Below, one piece after another: positions 7,474 through 16,650 of a stretch of 64,000 nt of DNA. A program made the translations under genes and the position numbers. Source of the stretch: Comamonas odontotermitis (GTDB lineage Bacteria; Pseudomonadota; Gammaproteobacteria; Burkholderiales; Burkholderiaceae_C); assembly GCF_020080045.1 (NCBI RefSeq), contig NZ_CP083451.1:930001-994000 (forward strand). Direction: 5' to 3'. The first letter of the stretch is position 1. Every line of letters starts with the position of its first letter. Below the pieces are notes generated by a model. It did no database searches. It saw only the letters and a list, made by a program, of their open reading frames with translations, and was not told the DNA's origin.

Positions 7474-9789
7474 ATGCATGAACAGAAAATTGCCTTCTAC
7501 CCGGGCCCCGCAGGGGGGTGGGGCGCTCTCAACAGCGTAAAAAATGCGCTGCTGCACCAGAACATTGCGCTCAAGGGAGCCAAGACCCTGCTGTCTGCCA
7601 ACCAGCCCGACGGTTTTGACTGCCCGGGTTGTGCATGGCCCGACCGCAACCATGCATCGACATTCGAGTTCTGCGAGAACGGCGTCAAGGCCGTGGCGGC
7701 AGAAGCCACCGCCCGCCGTGCAGGCCCCGAGCTTTTTGACCGGTATACCGTGCAGGAACTGGCCGCGCACAGCGATTACTGGCTCGAAGACCAGGGCCGC
7801 CTCACGCATCCGATGGTGTATGACGCGGCAAGCGACAAATACCGGCCGATTGCCTGGGACGATGCCTTTGCCATTATTGCCCGGCACCTGAACGCGCTGC
7901 CGGATCCGAACCAGGCGATCTTCTACACATCGGGCCGGGCCAGCAACGAGGCGGCGTTTCTGTACCAGTTGTTTGTGCGCCAATACGGCACCAACAACTT
8001 TCCTGATTGCTCCAACATGTGCCATGAGCCCAGCGGCACGGCGATGCGCGAGCAGATCGGGGTTGGCAAGGGAACGGTTGAGCTGGCTGATTTTGAGAAA
8101 GCGGACGCCATCTTCATCTTTGGCCAGAACCCTGGCACCAACCACCCGCGCATGCTGGGCGAGTTGCGCGCGGCGCACAAGCGCGGTGCACGCATCGTCA
8201 GCTTCAACCCGCTGCGTGAGCGCGGGCTGGAGCGTTTTGCCGATCCACAGGACAAGCTGGAGATGGCAACACTGGGCTCCACGCCCATCAGCACGCATTA
8301 TTTTCAGCTGCGCATCGGTGGCGATCTGGCGGCGGTCACCGGCATGGTCAAGCATGTGCTGGAGCAAGAGGCGACTGCGCGCGCAAGTGGCCGAGATGGT
8401 GTGCTGGACCATGCCTTCATTGCCGAACACACCACGGGCCTGGAAGCGCTGGCCGGCAGTGTGCAGGGCGCAAGCTGGGCAGAGCTGGAAGCGATGGCGG
8501 GCCTGACCGAAGCGCAGATGCGCGCTGCTGCAGACGTGTACCTTGGGGCGCCTGGCGTCATTGCCTGCTGGGGCATGGGCATTACCCAGCACGCGCATTC
8601 GGTGGCCACCATCCAGATGATCACCAACCTGCTGCTGTTGCGCGGCCACATCGGCCGGCCTGGCGCGGGGCCCTGTCCCGTGCGGGGCCACAGCAATGTG
8701 CAGGGCGACCGAACCATGGGCATCTGGGAAAAGCCGTCTGCCGATCTGCTGAACCGGCTGCACGATGTCTACGGGTTCGAGCCGCCGCGTGCGCACGGCG
8801 TCGATGCGGTGGAAGCCATTTCCCATATGCGAGATGGCAAAGGCAAGGTGTTTTTTGCGCTGGGTGGTAACTTTGCGGCCGCGACGCCCGACACGGTTGC
8901 CACCTGGCAGGCGCTGCAGCGCTGCGATCTGACGGTGCATGTCACCACCAAGCTCAACCGCAGCCATGTGGTGCACGGGAGAGCGGCGCTGATCCTGCCA
9001 TGCCTAGGGCGCACCGAAATCGATCTGCAAAACGGCGAGGCGCAGGGCGTGACGGTGGAAGACTCGATGAGCATGGTGCACATCTCGAAGGGCATCAACC
9101 CGCCAGCGTCCGAACACCTGCTTTCCGAGCCTGCGATCATCGCCCGCCTGGCACATGCCACCCTGGGCGCGCGCAGCCACGTGGACTGGCTGGCGCTGGC
9201 GCAGGATTACTCCCTGATCCGCGACGAGATCGAAAAGGCTTTTCCGGATTTTGCCGGCTTCAACCAGCGCGTGGCGGTGCCCGGAGGTTTCCGCCTGCGC
9301 AATACGGCCAGCGAGCGGGTATGGGCCACAGCCTCGGGCAAGGCGGCCTTCCAGGCGCATGCCTTGCCCCGCAATACCCCGCTGCAGCGTGCCCGCGAGC
9401 GCTCACCGGGGCAGCGCGTTTTCACCTTGCAGAGCACGCGCTCGCACGACCAGTACAACACCACGGTCTATGGCATGGATGACCGCTACCGTGGCGTGTT
9501 CGGCCAGCGCCGCGTGCTGTTCATCCATGCAGAAGACATCCGCGAGCTGGGCATGCGTGACGGCGACTGGGTCAATATCCGCACCGTGTGGGACGACGGC
9601 GTGGAGCGCCGGGCCGACGGGTTCAGGCTGGTGGCCTACGATACGCCGCGCGGCAACCTGGCGGCCTACTACCCGGAGACGAATCCGCTGGTGCCCTTGA
9701 CGGCGGTGGCAGAGCGTGCGGGCACGCCCACTTCCAAGTCGATTCCAGTGGTTCTGGAGCGCGCCGCGATTGCCCATGACGCAGCCTGA
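7474..9789 (+). CDS. YdeP/FdhF-family molybdopterin oxidoreductase
   Basis: A 771-residue member of the DMSO-reductase superfamily, FdhF/YdeP branch. The N-terminus GPAGGWGA and the Cys motif C50-PG-C53-AWP with C67 are typical of YdeP and differ from the four-Cys cluster motif of formate dehydrogenases. Cys183 in SNMCHEPSG sits where FdhF has its molybdenum-ligating Cys/selenocysteine. The C-terminal molydopterin-binding domain (about 640-760) is present. E. coli YdeP supports acid resistance; its substrate is not firmly known. The ATG at 7474 matches the YdeP N-terminus; an ATG at 7465 and a TTG at 7444 are in frame. An Fnr-type box precedes it, and a 95-codon gene overlaps its end by 14 bp. 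Confidence 0.92.
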   Translation: MHEQKIAFYPGPAGGWGALNSVKNALLHQNIALKGAKTLLSANQPDGFDCPGCAWPDRNHASTFEFCENGVKAVAAEATARRAGPELFDRYTVQELAAHSDYWLEDQGRLTHPMVYDAASDKYRPIAWDDAFAIIARHLNALPDPNQAIFYTSGRASNEAAFLYQLFVRQYGTNNFPDCSNMCHEPSGTAMREQIGVGKGTVELADFEKADAIFIFGQNPGTNHPRMLGELRAAHKRGARIVSFNPLRERGLERFADPQDKLEMATLGSTPISTHYFQLRIGGDLAAVTGMVKHVLEQEATARASGRDGVLDHAFIAEHTTGLEALAGSVQGASWAELEAMAGLTEAQMRAAADVYLGAPGVIACWGMGITQHAHSVATIQMITNLLLLRGHIGRPGAGPCPVRGHSNVQGDRTMGIWEKPSADLLNRLHDVYGFEPPRAHGVDAVEAISHMRDGKGKVFFALGGNFAAATPDTVATWQALQRCDLTVHVTTKLNRSHVVHGRAALILPCLGRTEIDLQNGEAQGVTVEDSMSMVHISKGINPPASEHLLSEPAIIARLAHATLGARSHVDWLALAQDYSLIRDEIEKAFPDFAGFNQRVAVPGGFRLRNTASERVWATASGKAAFQAHALPRNTPLQRARERSPGQRVFTLQSTRSHDQYNTTVYGMDDRYRGVFGQRRVLFIHAEDIRELGMRDGDWVNIRTVWDDGVERRADGFRLVAYDTPRGNLAAYYPETNPLVPLTAVAERAGTPTSKSIPVVLERAAIAHDAA

Positions 9790-10063
9790 CGCCTTGCCCC
9801 TGGCCGCCCACATCCTGTTGGCCTTGGCCGAGTTGCAGGATGCTCCCGGGGCAGAGGTCTCGCTGCCGCGTCTTGCCAAGCATCTGGGGGTCAGTGCCAG
9901 TGTGCTGATGCGGGAGTTGAGCCTGATGGGCGACGTGGCCCTGGGCGCGAATGCCAGTGCCGGGCCGGGTTGGGTGAAGGTGCGGCAGGCCGACAGCCGT
10001 TGGCTGGTGAGCCTGGCGCTTTCGGGCAGTGCGCTGGCAGAAGGGTTGCAGCAGGCGGGATAG
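9776..10063 (+). CDS. Small winged-helix-like protein, possibly a YdeP accessory
   Basis: A 95-residue protein. Residues 15-55 (LLALAELQ, SLPRLAKHLGVSASVLMRELSLMG) read like a helix-turn-helix of the winged-helix type; the rest is short beta-strand-like sequence with no catalytic motif. It overlaps the end of the YdeP-like gene by 14 bp, so it is co-translated with it and may regulate or help mature that enzyme. I do not recognise a named family. The ATG at 9776 was chosen because an upstream in-frame start would lie deep in the preceding gene. Confidence 0.75.
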   Translation: MTQPDALPLAAHILLALAELQDAPGAEVSLPRLAKHLGVSASVLMRELSLMGDVALGANASAGPGWVKVRQADSRWLVSLALSGSALAEGLQQAG

Positions 10064-11278
10064 TCAGGGCCTGTTCAAGGCCAGACGAACGTTGCTGGTC
10101 AGTGTGAACGCACTGAATTTTTCATCAAGCAGCCATTGCCTGCCGGGCATCAGCAGAAAGTCTTCGCAGTTGGGCGCATTGCAGCGCTGGCTGTCCACCA
10201 GTTCCAGCACCACGGCGTCTTCCGTAGCCTTGTCGGTGGAGCGGCCATTGACCCGTACCGCAGCCACACGACCTTGCTCATCCCATTCCGAGATGGCCCC
10301 GCGCAGCAGCACGCGCGACCAGTCGCCACGCGTGCGTCTGGCCGGTTGCACCACGGCTTCAGTGGCAGTGCGAGCGGCCGCCATGCGCACAGCCACCAGA
10401 ATGATCTGCTTGTCGAAGCGGAAAGGGTTCTTTTCCAAGGCTTCCAGCGACACCAGCTGGCTTGCGCCGGTCTTCCTGGCGAAAGTCTGGATACGGTCTC
10501 GATTGGCCTGCAGGTCTTTGGCTTCCTGCTGGTCCTGCTGCAGACGGGCCTGTTGTTGCGAGGCTTCATTGCGATAGCTGGACCATTCGGGAGGCTGCTT
10601 GCGCAATTGCTTCGTGGCTTGAACCACGCCGCTGGGAATATTGCCATTGGAATCCGGCGACCAGTCGCTGCCCCGCTGCAGGCTGACACGCAGAAAGCCA
10701 CCCTTGATGCTGCCTGCAGCGCCATCCGGACACAAGGATTGCCAGTGTGCATAGGCCCGATCCAGCCAGTCCTTGGCGAGCGCATCGTCTGCCAGATTGC
10801 CGTTGGCCGATACCTGCAGCCCCAGAGGCAGGCAGGCCGGTGCAGGCAGCTTGCCGTCCACGCGGCTTTCCACCCACAAGCGGCCGGGCTGTGCACCTTT
10901 GGGCGCGGGCAGGGGGCCCATGTCGAGCAATACACGGGTGTTGTCCACGCGGCGGGCGCCAACGGTGTTTTTGTTCTCCAGAAACACGCCCTGGTTGAAC
11001 CGGCCCCTCCAGGTGGTGGGCGGCGCATCAGGCGCGTGGCGAAGCTGCCAACTGGCGGTGCCCTGGCCTTCGGCAACGCCTCCCTTGCAACCGCCTTCGT
11101 AATGGTAGAGGTAGTCGCTGGTGCGCATGATGCCCGCAACCACGACTTCGCAACTGCCGCTGCTGACACCTTCGGGCGCGGCGTGCGCAGATGGCACTGC
11201 ACAGGCGGCGGCCAGACACAGGGCCTTCCATTGTGGCGCGCAAAGCTGACCAAGTCTGGCGGTGCGGGCGGTTCTCAT
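10064..11278 (-). CDS. Exported protein of unknown function with a MORN-like motif
   Basis: A 404-residue protein with a signal peptide (cleavage near APSAHA-like residues 28-33). One MORN-repeat-like stretch (YEGGCKGGVAEGQGTASW) follows at about residues 58-75. A central Gln/Glu-rich helical segment (about 245-275; QQQARLQQDQQEAKDL) is probably a short coiled coil. The C-terminal part resembles a small beta domain with paired cysteines (CNAPNCEDF). An AAGGA ribosome site precedes the ATG at 11278. It converges tail to tail with the preceding gene (stop codons adjoin). Function unknown; envelope location is predicted. Confidence 0.75.
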   Translation of the reverse strand: MRTARTARLGQLCAPQWKALCLAAACAVPSAHAAPEGVSSGSCEVVVAGIMRTSDYLYHYEGGCKGGVAEGQGTASWQLRHAPDAPPTTWRGRFNQGVFLENKNTVGARRVDNTRVLLDMGPLPAPKGAQPGRLWVESRVDGKLPAPACLPLGLQVSANGNLADDALAKDWLDRAYAHWQSLCPDGAAGSIKGGFLRVSLQRGSDWSPDSNGNIPSGVVQATKQLRKQPPEWSSYRNEASQQQARLQQDQQEAKDLQANRDRIQTFARKTGASQLVSLEALEKNPFRFDKQIILVAVRMAAARTATEAVVQPARRTRGDWSRVLLRGAISEWDEQGRVAAVRVNGRSTDKATEDAVVLELVDSQRCNAPNCEDFLLMPGRQWLLDEKFSAFTLTSNVRLALNRP

Positions 11279-11669
11279 ACGTGTTCCTTGCGTGATTGAT
11301 GGGCCGGGGGCATGCCGTATCCCTTCGCTTCGGTCGATAGGGGCAAGGTAAGCCGGCTCGCACTGTGTGCGTTTTGCAGTTTTTCCAGCATGGAGCGGGC
11401 CAGATCCTTGCGCTTGTATGCTTGAGAGACAGGCTGTGTCCATTGCGAAAGCAGTGTATTCGTGGCATGAAAATCGAGACGGCAAGCGTGCCGCATATCG
11501 TAACTGGCTCGCGTCCCGGCTCCAAGGCACTGCATTCATCACTCATGCATGGGATTGCAGTTTCCCAAGGGGAGCGCTTTTACCCGTGGGCAAGCAGGTG
11601 CGGAGTGATCGTTCATTGTGGATATCCACCGGCTGCTGGGGATTAGCGCGCATCAGTTATGTTTCAGCC
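11279..11669. other. 391-bp divergent intergenic region
   Basis: Lies between the exported MORN-like protein gene and the FtsX-type permease gene, which are divergent, so it should hold both promoters. Frames open across it look like poor coding sequence. I see no clear repeat, tRNA or riboswitch. Confidence 0.4.
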
Positions 11670-14189
11670 ATGGGACACAAGATTTTCGGAATCGGATGGC
11701 GAAACTTGGTGCGTGACTGGCGCGCGGGTGAGCTGCGTTTGCTGCTGGTTGCCGTTGCATTGGCGGTGGCAGCATTGACTTCGGTCAGTTTTTTTTCGGA
11801 CCGATTGCAGGCGGGGTTGCAGCGCGACGCCAGCCAGCTGCTGGGGGGCGATGTGGTCATCGTCAGCGACAACCCGACGCCTGCGGCGTTCTCCCAGAAG
11901 GTGGAGCAGCTAGGCCTTCAGGGAGTGGCGACGGTGAGCTTTCCCACCATGGGGCGGGCTGCTGACGCGGATGGCGGAGAGACCCGCCTGGTAGGGCTCA
12001 AGGCCGTGCAGGATGGTTATCCATTGCGAGGCCGGGTGCGCGTTGCGCAGGCGGTCGATGGGGCCGACGCAACTGCAGAGGGGATTCCCGCGCAAGGCGA
12101 GGTCTGGGTGGATGCCAGCCTGCTGGAGGCATTGGGCCTGCGCATGGGTGCATCGCTGTGGCTGGGGGACCAGGCATTCAGGATTGGCCGCATCATCACC
12201 ATTGAGCCAGACCGGGGCGCCGGGTTTCTGGGATTCGCGCCGCGCGTGATGATGCGCTGGAGTGACCTGCAGGCCACGGGCCTGGTGCAGCCGGCCAGCC
12301 GTCTGGTGTATCGCTATGCCGTGGCTGGAGCACCGGAGGCGTCGGCGCAGTTCCTGCAGTGGGCGGAGCAGCAGGTGGCGGCGCCGGACAGCCATGGCGT
12401 GCGCGTGGAATCACTGCAAAGCGGCCGCCCGGAGATGGAGCAGACGCTCAACCGCGCGCAGAAATTCCTGAACCTGGTGGCCCTGCTCGCCGCCTTGCTG
12501 TCCGCCGTGGCGGTGGCATTGGCAGCACGCACCTTTGCCAATGCGCACCTGGGCAGTGCTGCATTGATGCGGGTGCTGGGCCTTTCGCAGCGGGACATTG
12601 CCGGAGCCTACCTGGTGGAGTTCCTGGCGGTCGGGCTGGCAGCCAGCCTGATCGGTGTCGCACTGGGCTTTGCCATGCACTATCTGTTCATCGGCTTGAT
12701 GGCGGGGCTGTTGGCGGTGGAGTTGCCCGCAGCCAGCGCCTGGCCGATCGGCATCGGCCTGGGCATGGGCATGACCTTGCTGCTGGCCTTCGGCTTGCCG
12801 CCGGTATTGCAATTGGCCAGGGTTCCGCCGCTGCGGGTGCTGCGGCGAGAGCTGGGTGCCATGCGGCCGGCGTCGGCCTCGGTGCTGCTGGTGGGGATGG
12901 CTGGTTTTGCTGCACTGTTGATGCTGGTGAGCGGCGATTGGGCGCTGGGCGGCATTGCAGTTGGCGGCTTTGCCGCCGCCGTGCTGGTGTTTGCGCTGCT
13001 GAGCGCTGCAGCAATTGCCGTGTTGCGCCGCGGTGTGCATGAGGCAACTGCGCCACAGTGGCTGGTGCTGGCGACACGCCAGGTGGCAGCACGGCCCGCA
13101 TTTGCGGTGGTGCAGATCAGCAGCCTGGCCGTGGGCCTGATGGCACTGGTGCTGCTGGTGCTGCTGCGCACCGACCTGATCCAGACCTGGCGCCAGACCA
13201 CGCCGCCCGATGCGATGAACCGTTTTGTCATCAACATCATGCCGGACCAGTCCGACGCCTTTCGGGCCGCGCTGGAGCGGGCTGGCATCAGCAAGGTGGA
13301 TTGGTACCCGATGATTCGTGGCCGGCTCATCCAGATCAACGGCAAGGCCGTGGGACCGCAGGACTATACCGAGGACCGCGCCAAGCGCCTGGTGGACCGG
13401 GAGTTCAATATCTCGAACAGCACCGAGCTGCAAGAACACAACCAGGTGGTACAGGGCCGCTGGGTGGCGGGCGACGCCCAGGGCATCAGCGTGGAAGAAG
13501 GCATTGCCAAGACCCTGGGCCTCCAGTTGGGCGACCGCCTGCTGTTTGACATGGGCGGCGTGCAGCGCGAAAGCACCATCACCAGCTTGCGCAAGGTGGA
13601 CTGGGGGTCGATGCGGGCCAATTTCTTCGTCATGTATCCGGTGGGTCACCTCGATGATGTGGCCGTGACCTATCTGGCCGCCTACCGGGCTCCCGATGTG
13701 GCGGGCTTTGACAATGCGCTGGTGCGCGAGTTTCCCAACATCACCAACGTCGATCTGCGTGCCACGGTGGCGCAGTTGCAGCGGGTGCTGGACCAGGTCA
13801 TCCGGGCGGTGGAGTTCCTCTTTGGATTCACGCTGGCTGCGGGTCTGGTGGTGCTGTTTGCGGCAATCACCGCAACGCGGGAAGAGCGAGCGCGGGAGTT
13901 CGCCATCATGCGTGCGGTGGGGGCTCGCGCGCAATTGTTGCGCCAGGTGCAGCGTGCCGAGCTGGCTGGCGTGGGCCTGCTGGCGGGCGTCCTGGCCAGT
14001 GTGGTGGCCGTGGCCATCGGCTGGGCGCTGGCCCGCTACGTGTTCGACTTTGCCTGGACGCCCCGCTGGTGGGTGCCTCTGGCAGGAGGAGCCTGTGGTG
14101 CAGTACTGGCCCTGATGGCTGGCTGGTGGGGGCTGCGTGAGGTGCTGCGCCGACCGGTGGTGGTCACCTTGCGCGAAGCCTCCGAATAG
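11670..14189 (+). CDS. FtsX-family ABC transporter permease (YbbP/LolC type)
   Basis: An 839-residue inner-membrane permease with the duplicated FtsX layout: a helix at about 20-42, a large periplasmic domain, helices from about residue 266 to 420, a further helical block, a second periplasmic domain, and a final FtsX core starting near residue 716. This is the architecture of YbbP-like permeases that partner the LolD-like ATPase YbbA and work in lipoprotein, lipid or peptide handling at the envelope. No ATPase gene adjoins it, so the partner must be encoded elsewhere. The ATG at 11670 opens with MGHKIFGIGWRNLVRDWR, typical of the family; the longer upstream frame lacks coding character. Confidence 0.88.
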   Translation: MGHKIFGIGWRNLVRDWRAGELRLLLVAVALAVAALTSVSFFSDRLQAGLQRDASQLLGGDVVIVSDNPTPAAFSQKVEQLGLQGVATVSFPTMGRAADADGGETRLVGLKAVQDGYPLRGRVRVAQAVDGADATAEGIPAQGEVWVDASLLEALGLRMGASLWLGDQAFRIGRIITIEPDRGAGFLGFAPRVMMRWSDLQATGLVQPASRLVYRYAVAGAPEASAQFLQWAEQQVAAPDSHGVRVESLQSGRPEMEQTLNRAQKFLNLVALLAALLSAVAVALAARTFANAHLGSAALMRVLGLSQRDIAGAYLVEFLAVGLAASLIGVALGFAMHYLFIGLMAGLLAVELPAASAWPIGIGLGMGMTLLLAFGLPPVLQLARVPPLRVLRRELGAMRPASASVLLVGMAGFAALLMLVSGDWALGGIAVGGFAAAVLVFALLSAAAIAVLRRGVHEATAPQWLVLATRQVAARPAFAVVQISSLAVGLMALVLLVLLRTDLIQTWRQTTPPDAMNRFVINIMPDQSDAFRAALERAGISKVDWYPMIRGRLIQINGKAVGPQDYTEDRAKRLVDREFNISNSTELQEHNQVVQGRWVAGDAQGISVEEGIAKTLGLQLGDRLLFDMGGVQRESTITSLRKVDWGSMRANFFVMYPVGHLDDVAVTYLAAYRAPDVAGFDNALVREFPNITNVDLRATVAQLQRVLDQVIRAVEFLFGFTLAAGLVVLFAAITATREERAREFAIMRAVGARAQLLRQVQRAELAGVGLLAGVLASVVAVAIGWALARYVFDFAWTPRWWVPLAGGACGAVLALMAGWWGLREVLRRPVVVTLREASE

Positions 14190-14210
14190 ACATTGCGCAG
14201 TATCGGATTG

Positions 14211-14249
14211 ATAGCGGCCAGCGTGCATCCATCAAGCGCTGGCGGTATA
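14211..14249. repeat. Dispersed ATAGC/GCGC palindromic repeat, copy 2
   Basis: ATAGCGGCCAGCGTG and CAAGCGCTGGCGGTAT form an imperfect inverted repeat with an 8-nt loop, 22 bp after the permease stop. It shares its core with the other copies and may end the transcript. Confidence 0.6.
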
Positions 14250-14283
14250 TTTCGCCTCAAACTGACATTGAATTGACCGTGGT

Positions 14284-14688
14284 ATGCAAATTGAAGAAAA
14301 GCCCCCTTTTGATACGCCGTTTGAATGGATTGGCGGTGAGTCCCGGGTACGCGCCCTGGTGGATCGCTTTTACGACCTGATGGATCTGGAGCCAGGCTAT
14401 CGGGAACTGCGGGCTGCCCATGGCAGCAGTCTCGACGATGCGCGTGTCAAGCTGTTCTGGTTTTTATGCGGCTGGCTGGGTGGGCCCGACCACTACATCA
14501 GCCGCTTTGGCCATCCGCGCCTGCGGATGCGGCACATGCCGTTTTCCATTGGCATTGCCGAGCGTGACCAGTGGCTGGCATGCATGGACCAGGCCATGGG
14601 CGACGTGGGTGTTGACCAAAAACTGCGAACGCGCCTGCAGCAGAGCTTCTTTCAGACAGCAGACTGGATGCGCAACCGGGGTGTTTGA
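14284..14688 (+). CDS. Group II truncated haemoglobin
   Basis: A 134-residue 2/2 haemoglobin. Visible are Tyr at the B10 position (RFYDLMD), the WFLCGWLGGP stretch, the proximal-His region (RLRMRHMPFSI) and the group II Trp at G8 (RDQWLACMDQAM). These proteins bind O2, CO or NO and are linked to oxygen use and nitrosative stress. The ATG at 14284 fits the family N-terminus. TTGACCGTGGT, an 11-nt match to the box upstream of the YdeP-like gene, sits at 14274-14284 across the start, but the second half-site is degenerate. Confidence 0.93.
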   Translation: MQIEEKPPFDTPFEWIGGESRVRALVDRFYDLMDLEPGYRELRAAHGSSLDDARVKLFWFLCGWLGGPDHYISRFGHPRLRMRHMPFSIGIAERDQWLACMDQAMGDVGVDQKLRTRLQQSFFQTADWMRNRGV

Positions 14689-14778
14689 CGCCTCGTTTGC
14701 ATGTTCCAAAGCGTTTGCCTTTTGAATAGGTTCTTGGGGGGCGATGAAGGCATAAATGCAACAAAATGCAGGTAAAAC

Positions 14779-14792
14779 CTGATGTACATCAA
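14779..14792. promoter_or_regulatory. Fnr-like box upstream of lemA
   Basis: CTGATGTACATCAA matches TTGAT-N4-ATCAA at nine of ten positions. Possible promoter elements TTGCTT (14805-14810) and CATAAT (14827-14832), spaced 16 bp, lie between it and lemA. Placement relative to a start site is uncertain. Confidence 0.4.
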
Positions 14793-14870
14793 GTGCGAAT
14801 GTTCTTGCTTCGCTCAAGCAAGGCTCCATAATGGCCCCACCAAAAATAGAGAGAGGATGGGTGAGGGAAC

Positions 14871-15464
14871 ATGAACACAACCTGGATGGTGGTGGCAGCC
14901 GTATTTGCAGTGCTGATCGTGTGGGGCATCGTGGTGTACAACCGATTGATGGAGTTGCGCAACCGCACTGTCAATGCACTGGCGCAGATCGATGTGCAGC
15001 TCAAACGCCGGTACGACCTGATTCCCAATCTGGTATCGGTTGCCAAGAAGTATCTTGAACACGAATCGCAGACGCTGGAGGCGGTGATCCGCGCGCGTGG
15101 CCAGGCCCAGGCCGCAGCCACCGCGTTGCGCACGGCGCCCGGCAAACCCGAGGTGGCACAGGCCATGGTGGCCGCCGAGGGCGTATTGGGCGGGGCATTG
15201 AGCCGCCTGATGGTGGTGAGCGAGAGCTATCCGGAACTGAAGGCCGATGCCACCATGCGTTCTCTCAGCGAAGAACTCAACAGTACGGAAAACCGCATCG
15301 GCTACGCGCGCCAGGCTTACAACGACCAGGTGCTGGAGTTCAACAACGCGTCCAAGGCGTTTCCGGCAATTGTGGTTGCGGCTCTCCTGGGCTTTCCCGC
15401 GCTGCCCATGCTGCAGTCCACGCAGAATGCACAAGAACGTGAAGCCATACGTGTTCAATTTTGA
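14871..15464 (+). CDS. lemA: LemA family membrane protein
   Basis: A 197-residue LemA protein: an N-terminal membrane helix (about 6-24), the signature YNRLMELRN...QIDVQLKRRYDLIPNL, then long helices. The bulk is predicted outside the membrane. Its biochemical role is not settled. A gene for an M48/HtpX-like membrane protease follows 60 bp downstream, a pairing seen in many bacteria, so the two probably act together in membrane-protein quality control. A candidate promoter and an Fnr-like box precede it. Confidence 0.95.
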   Translation: MNTTWMVVAAVFAVLIVWGIVVYNRLMELRNRTVNALAQIDVQLKRRYDLIPNLVSVAKKYLEHESQTLEAVIRARGQAQAAATALRTAPGKPEVAQAMVAAEGVLGGALSRLMVVSESYPELKADATMRSLSEELNSTENRIGYARQAYNDQVLEFNNASKAFPAIVVAALLGFPALPMLQSTQNAQEREAIRVQF

Positions 15465-15524
15465 TAGCTGTCGGCGCGCATCAGCTGTGCGCCATGGCCA
15501 GAAAAGCTTTCAATTTTTACCGTG

Positions 15525-16640
15525 ATGAAGTTCTGGGATTTCCAGGCCGATGCACGGCGCAGCACCAAAGGCCTCCTCGGGGCCTTTTTGCTATTGGTGC
15601 TGGGTATCGTGGTATCGGTGCACCTGGCTCTGGCGCTGGTGTTCTGGATTCCGGCGCTCCTCATGGTGGCAACCACGCCGCTGACGCTGGGGCAGGCTGC
15701 AGTCACATACCCCACCGGCTTTCTGGCAACCAATGTGGGATTGGTCACCCTGATGGTTCTGGGTGGCGCCTGGATCAAGCGCGATAACCTCAAGCAGGGT
15801 GGCCTGCATCTGGCAAGGCAGTTGGGCGCGCGTGAAGTGCGGCCTGCACTGTCGCATGCGGAGCAGCAATACGCCAATATCGTGCAGGAACTGTGTATTG
15901 CCGCCGGTGCCCAGTTACCGCAGGCCATGGTGCTTCCGCGTGACATGTCCCTCAATGCCTTCGCCGCCAGCTGGGAGGCCAGGGATGCGGTCATTGTGGT
16001 GTCCATGGGGGCTCTGGAGTATCTGAGCCGGGACGAGTTGAAAGGCGTGGTGGCGCATGAGCTGTCGCACCTGCGCGAAGGGGACACGCGGCTCAACATG
16101 GAACTGGCCGGTTATGTGTTTGGCCTGGAGATGCTGTTCAACTATGGCGAGGAATGGTCCGAACGCGGTATGCCTGTTTTTGGCTGGCCGCTGATGGCCG
16201 TGGGTTGGCTGGGCTGGTTGGCCGGTCAGGCGCTGAAAGCGGCCGTGTCGCGACAGCGCGAGTATCTGGCCGATGCCCATGCGGTGCAGTGGACGCGCAA
16301 CCCGGATGGCCTGGGCCGCGCGCTGCGCAAGGCGCTGTGGTTGCAGGACCATGCGCACGAAGCGGCCGCCATGCAAAGCTCGCCAGGCTTGCGCGGCGGC
16401 TCCGGCCTGCGGTCGCCACTGGTTGCGCACATGTTGCTGGTGGATGTGGAGGACAGCGATGCGCTGCATGATGCCTGGCACTTGGGTGGCGTGAACTGGC
16501 TGGCATCGCACCCCAGCCTGGAAGAGCGCATCGCCCGCATCTACGGGCAGGAGCAGGATGCATTGCCATTGCAGGAGGGTGAGCAGCGCTGGGTGAATCC
16601 GTTTGCAGCCGCCTTGCCGCAAGCCCGGCCCGAGGCCTGA
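15525..16640 (+). CDS. M48 family (HtpX-like) membrane metalloprotease
   Basis: A 371-residue integral membrane zinc protease. Two helices lie near the N-terminus (about 18-42 and 52-78), then the catalytic HELSH at residues 178-182, with the third ligand expected in the downstream DAHAVQWTRNPDG region, where REYLADAHA carries the conserved Glu. Family members degrade misfolded membrane proteins. An in-frame GTG at 15522 just before the ATG is an alternative start. It follows lemA and is probably co-transcribed with it. The C-terminus (LASHPSLEERIARI) matches the M48 pattern. Confidence 0.93.
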   Translation: MKFWDFQADARRSTKGLLGAFLLLVLGIVVSVHLALALVFWIPALLMVATTPLTLGQAAVTYPTGFLATNVGLVTLMVLGGAWIKRDNLKQGGLHLARQLGAREVRPALSHAEQQYANIVQELCIAAGAQLPQAMVLPRDMSLNAFAASWEARDAVIVVSMGALEYLSRDELKGVVAHELSHLREGDTRLNMELAGYVFGLEMLFNYGEEWSERGMPVFGWPLMAVGWLGWLAGQALKAAVSRQREYLADAHAVQWTRNPDGLGRALRKALWLQDHAHEAAAMQSSPGLRGGSGLRSPLVAHMLLVDVEDSDALHDAWHLGGVNWLASHPSLEERIARIYGQEQDALPLQEGEQRWVNPFAAALPQARPEA

Positions 16641-16650
16641 GCCGCCGGGT

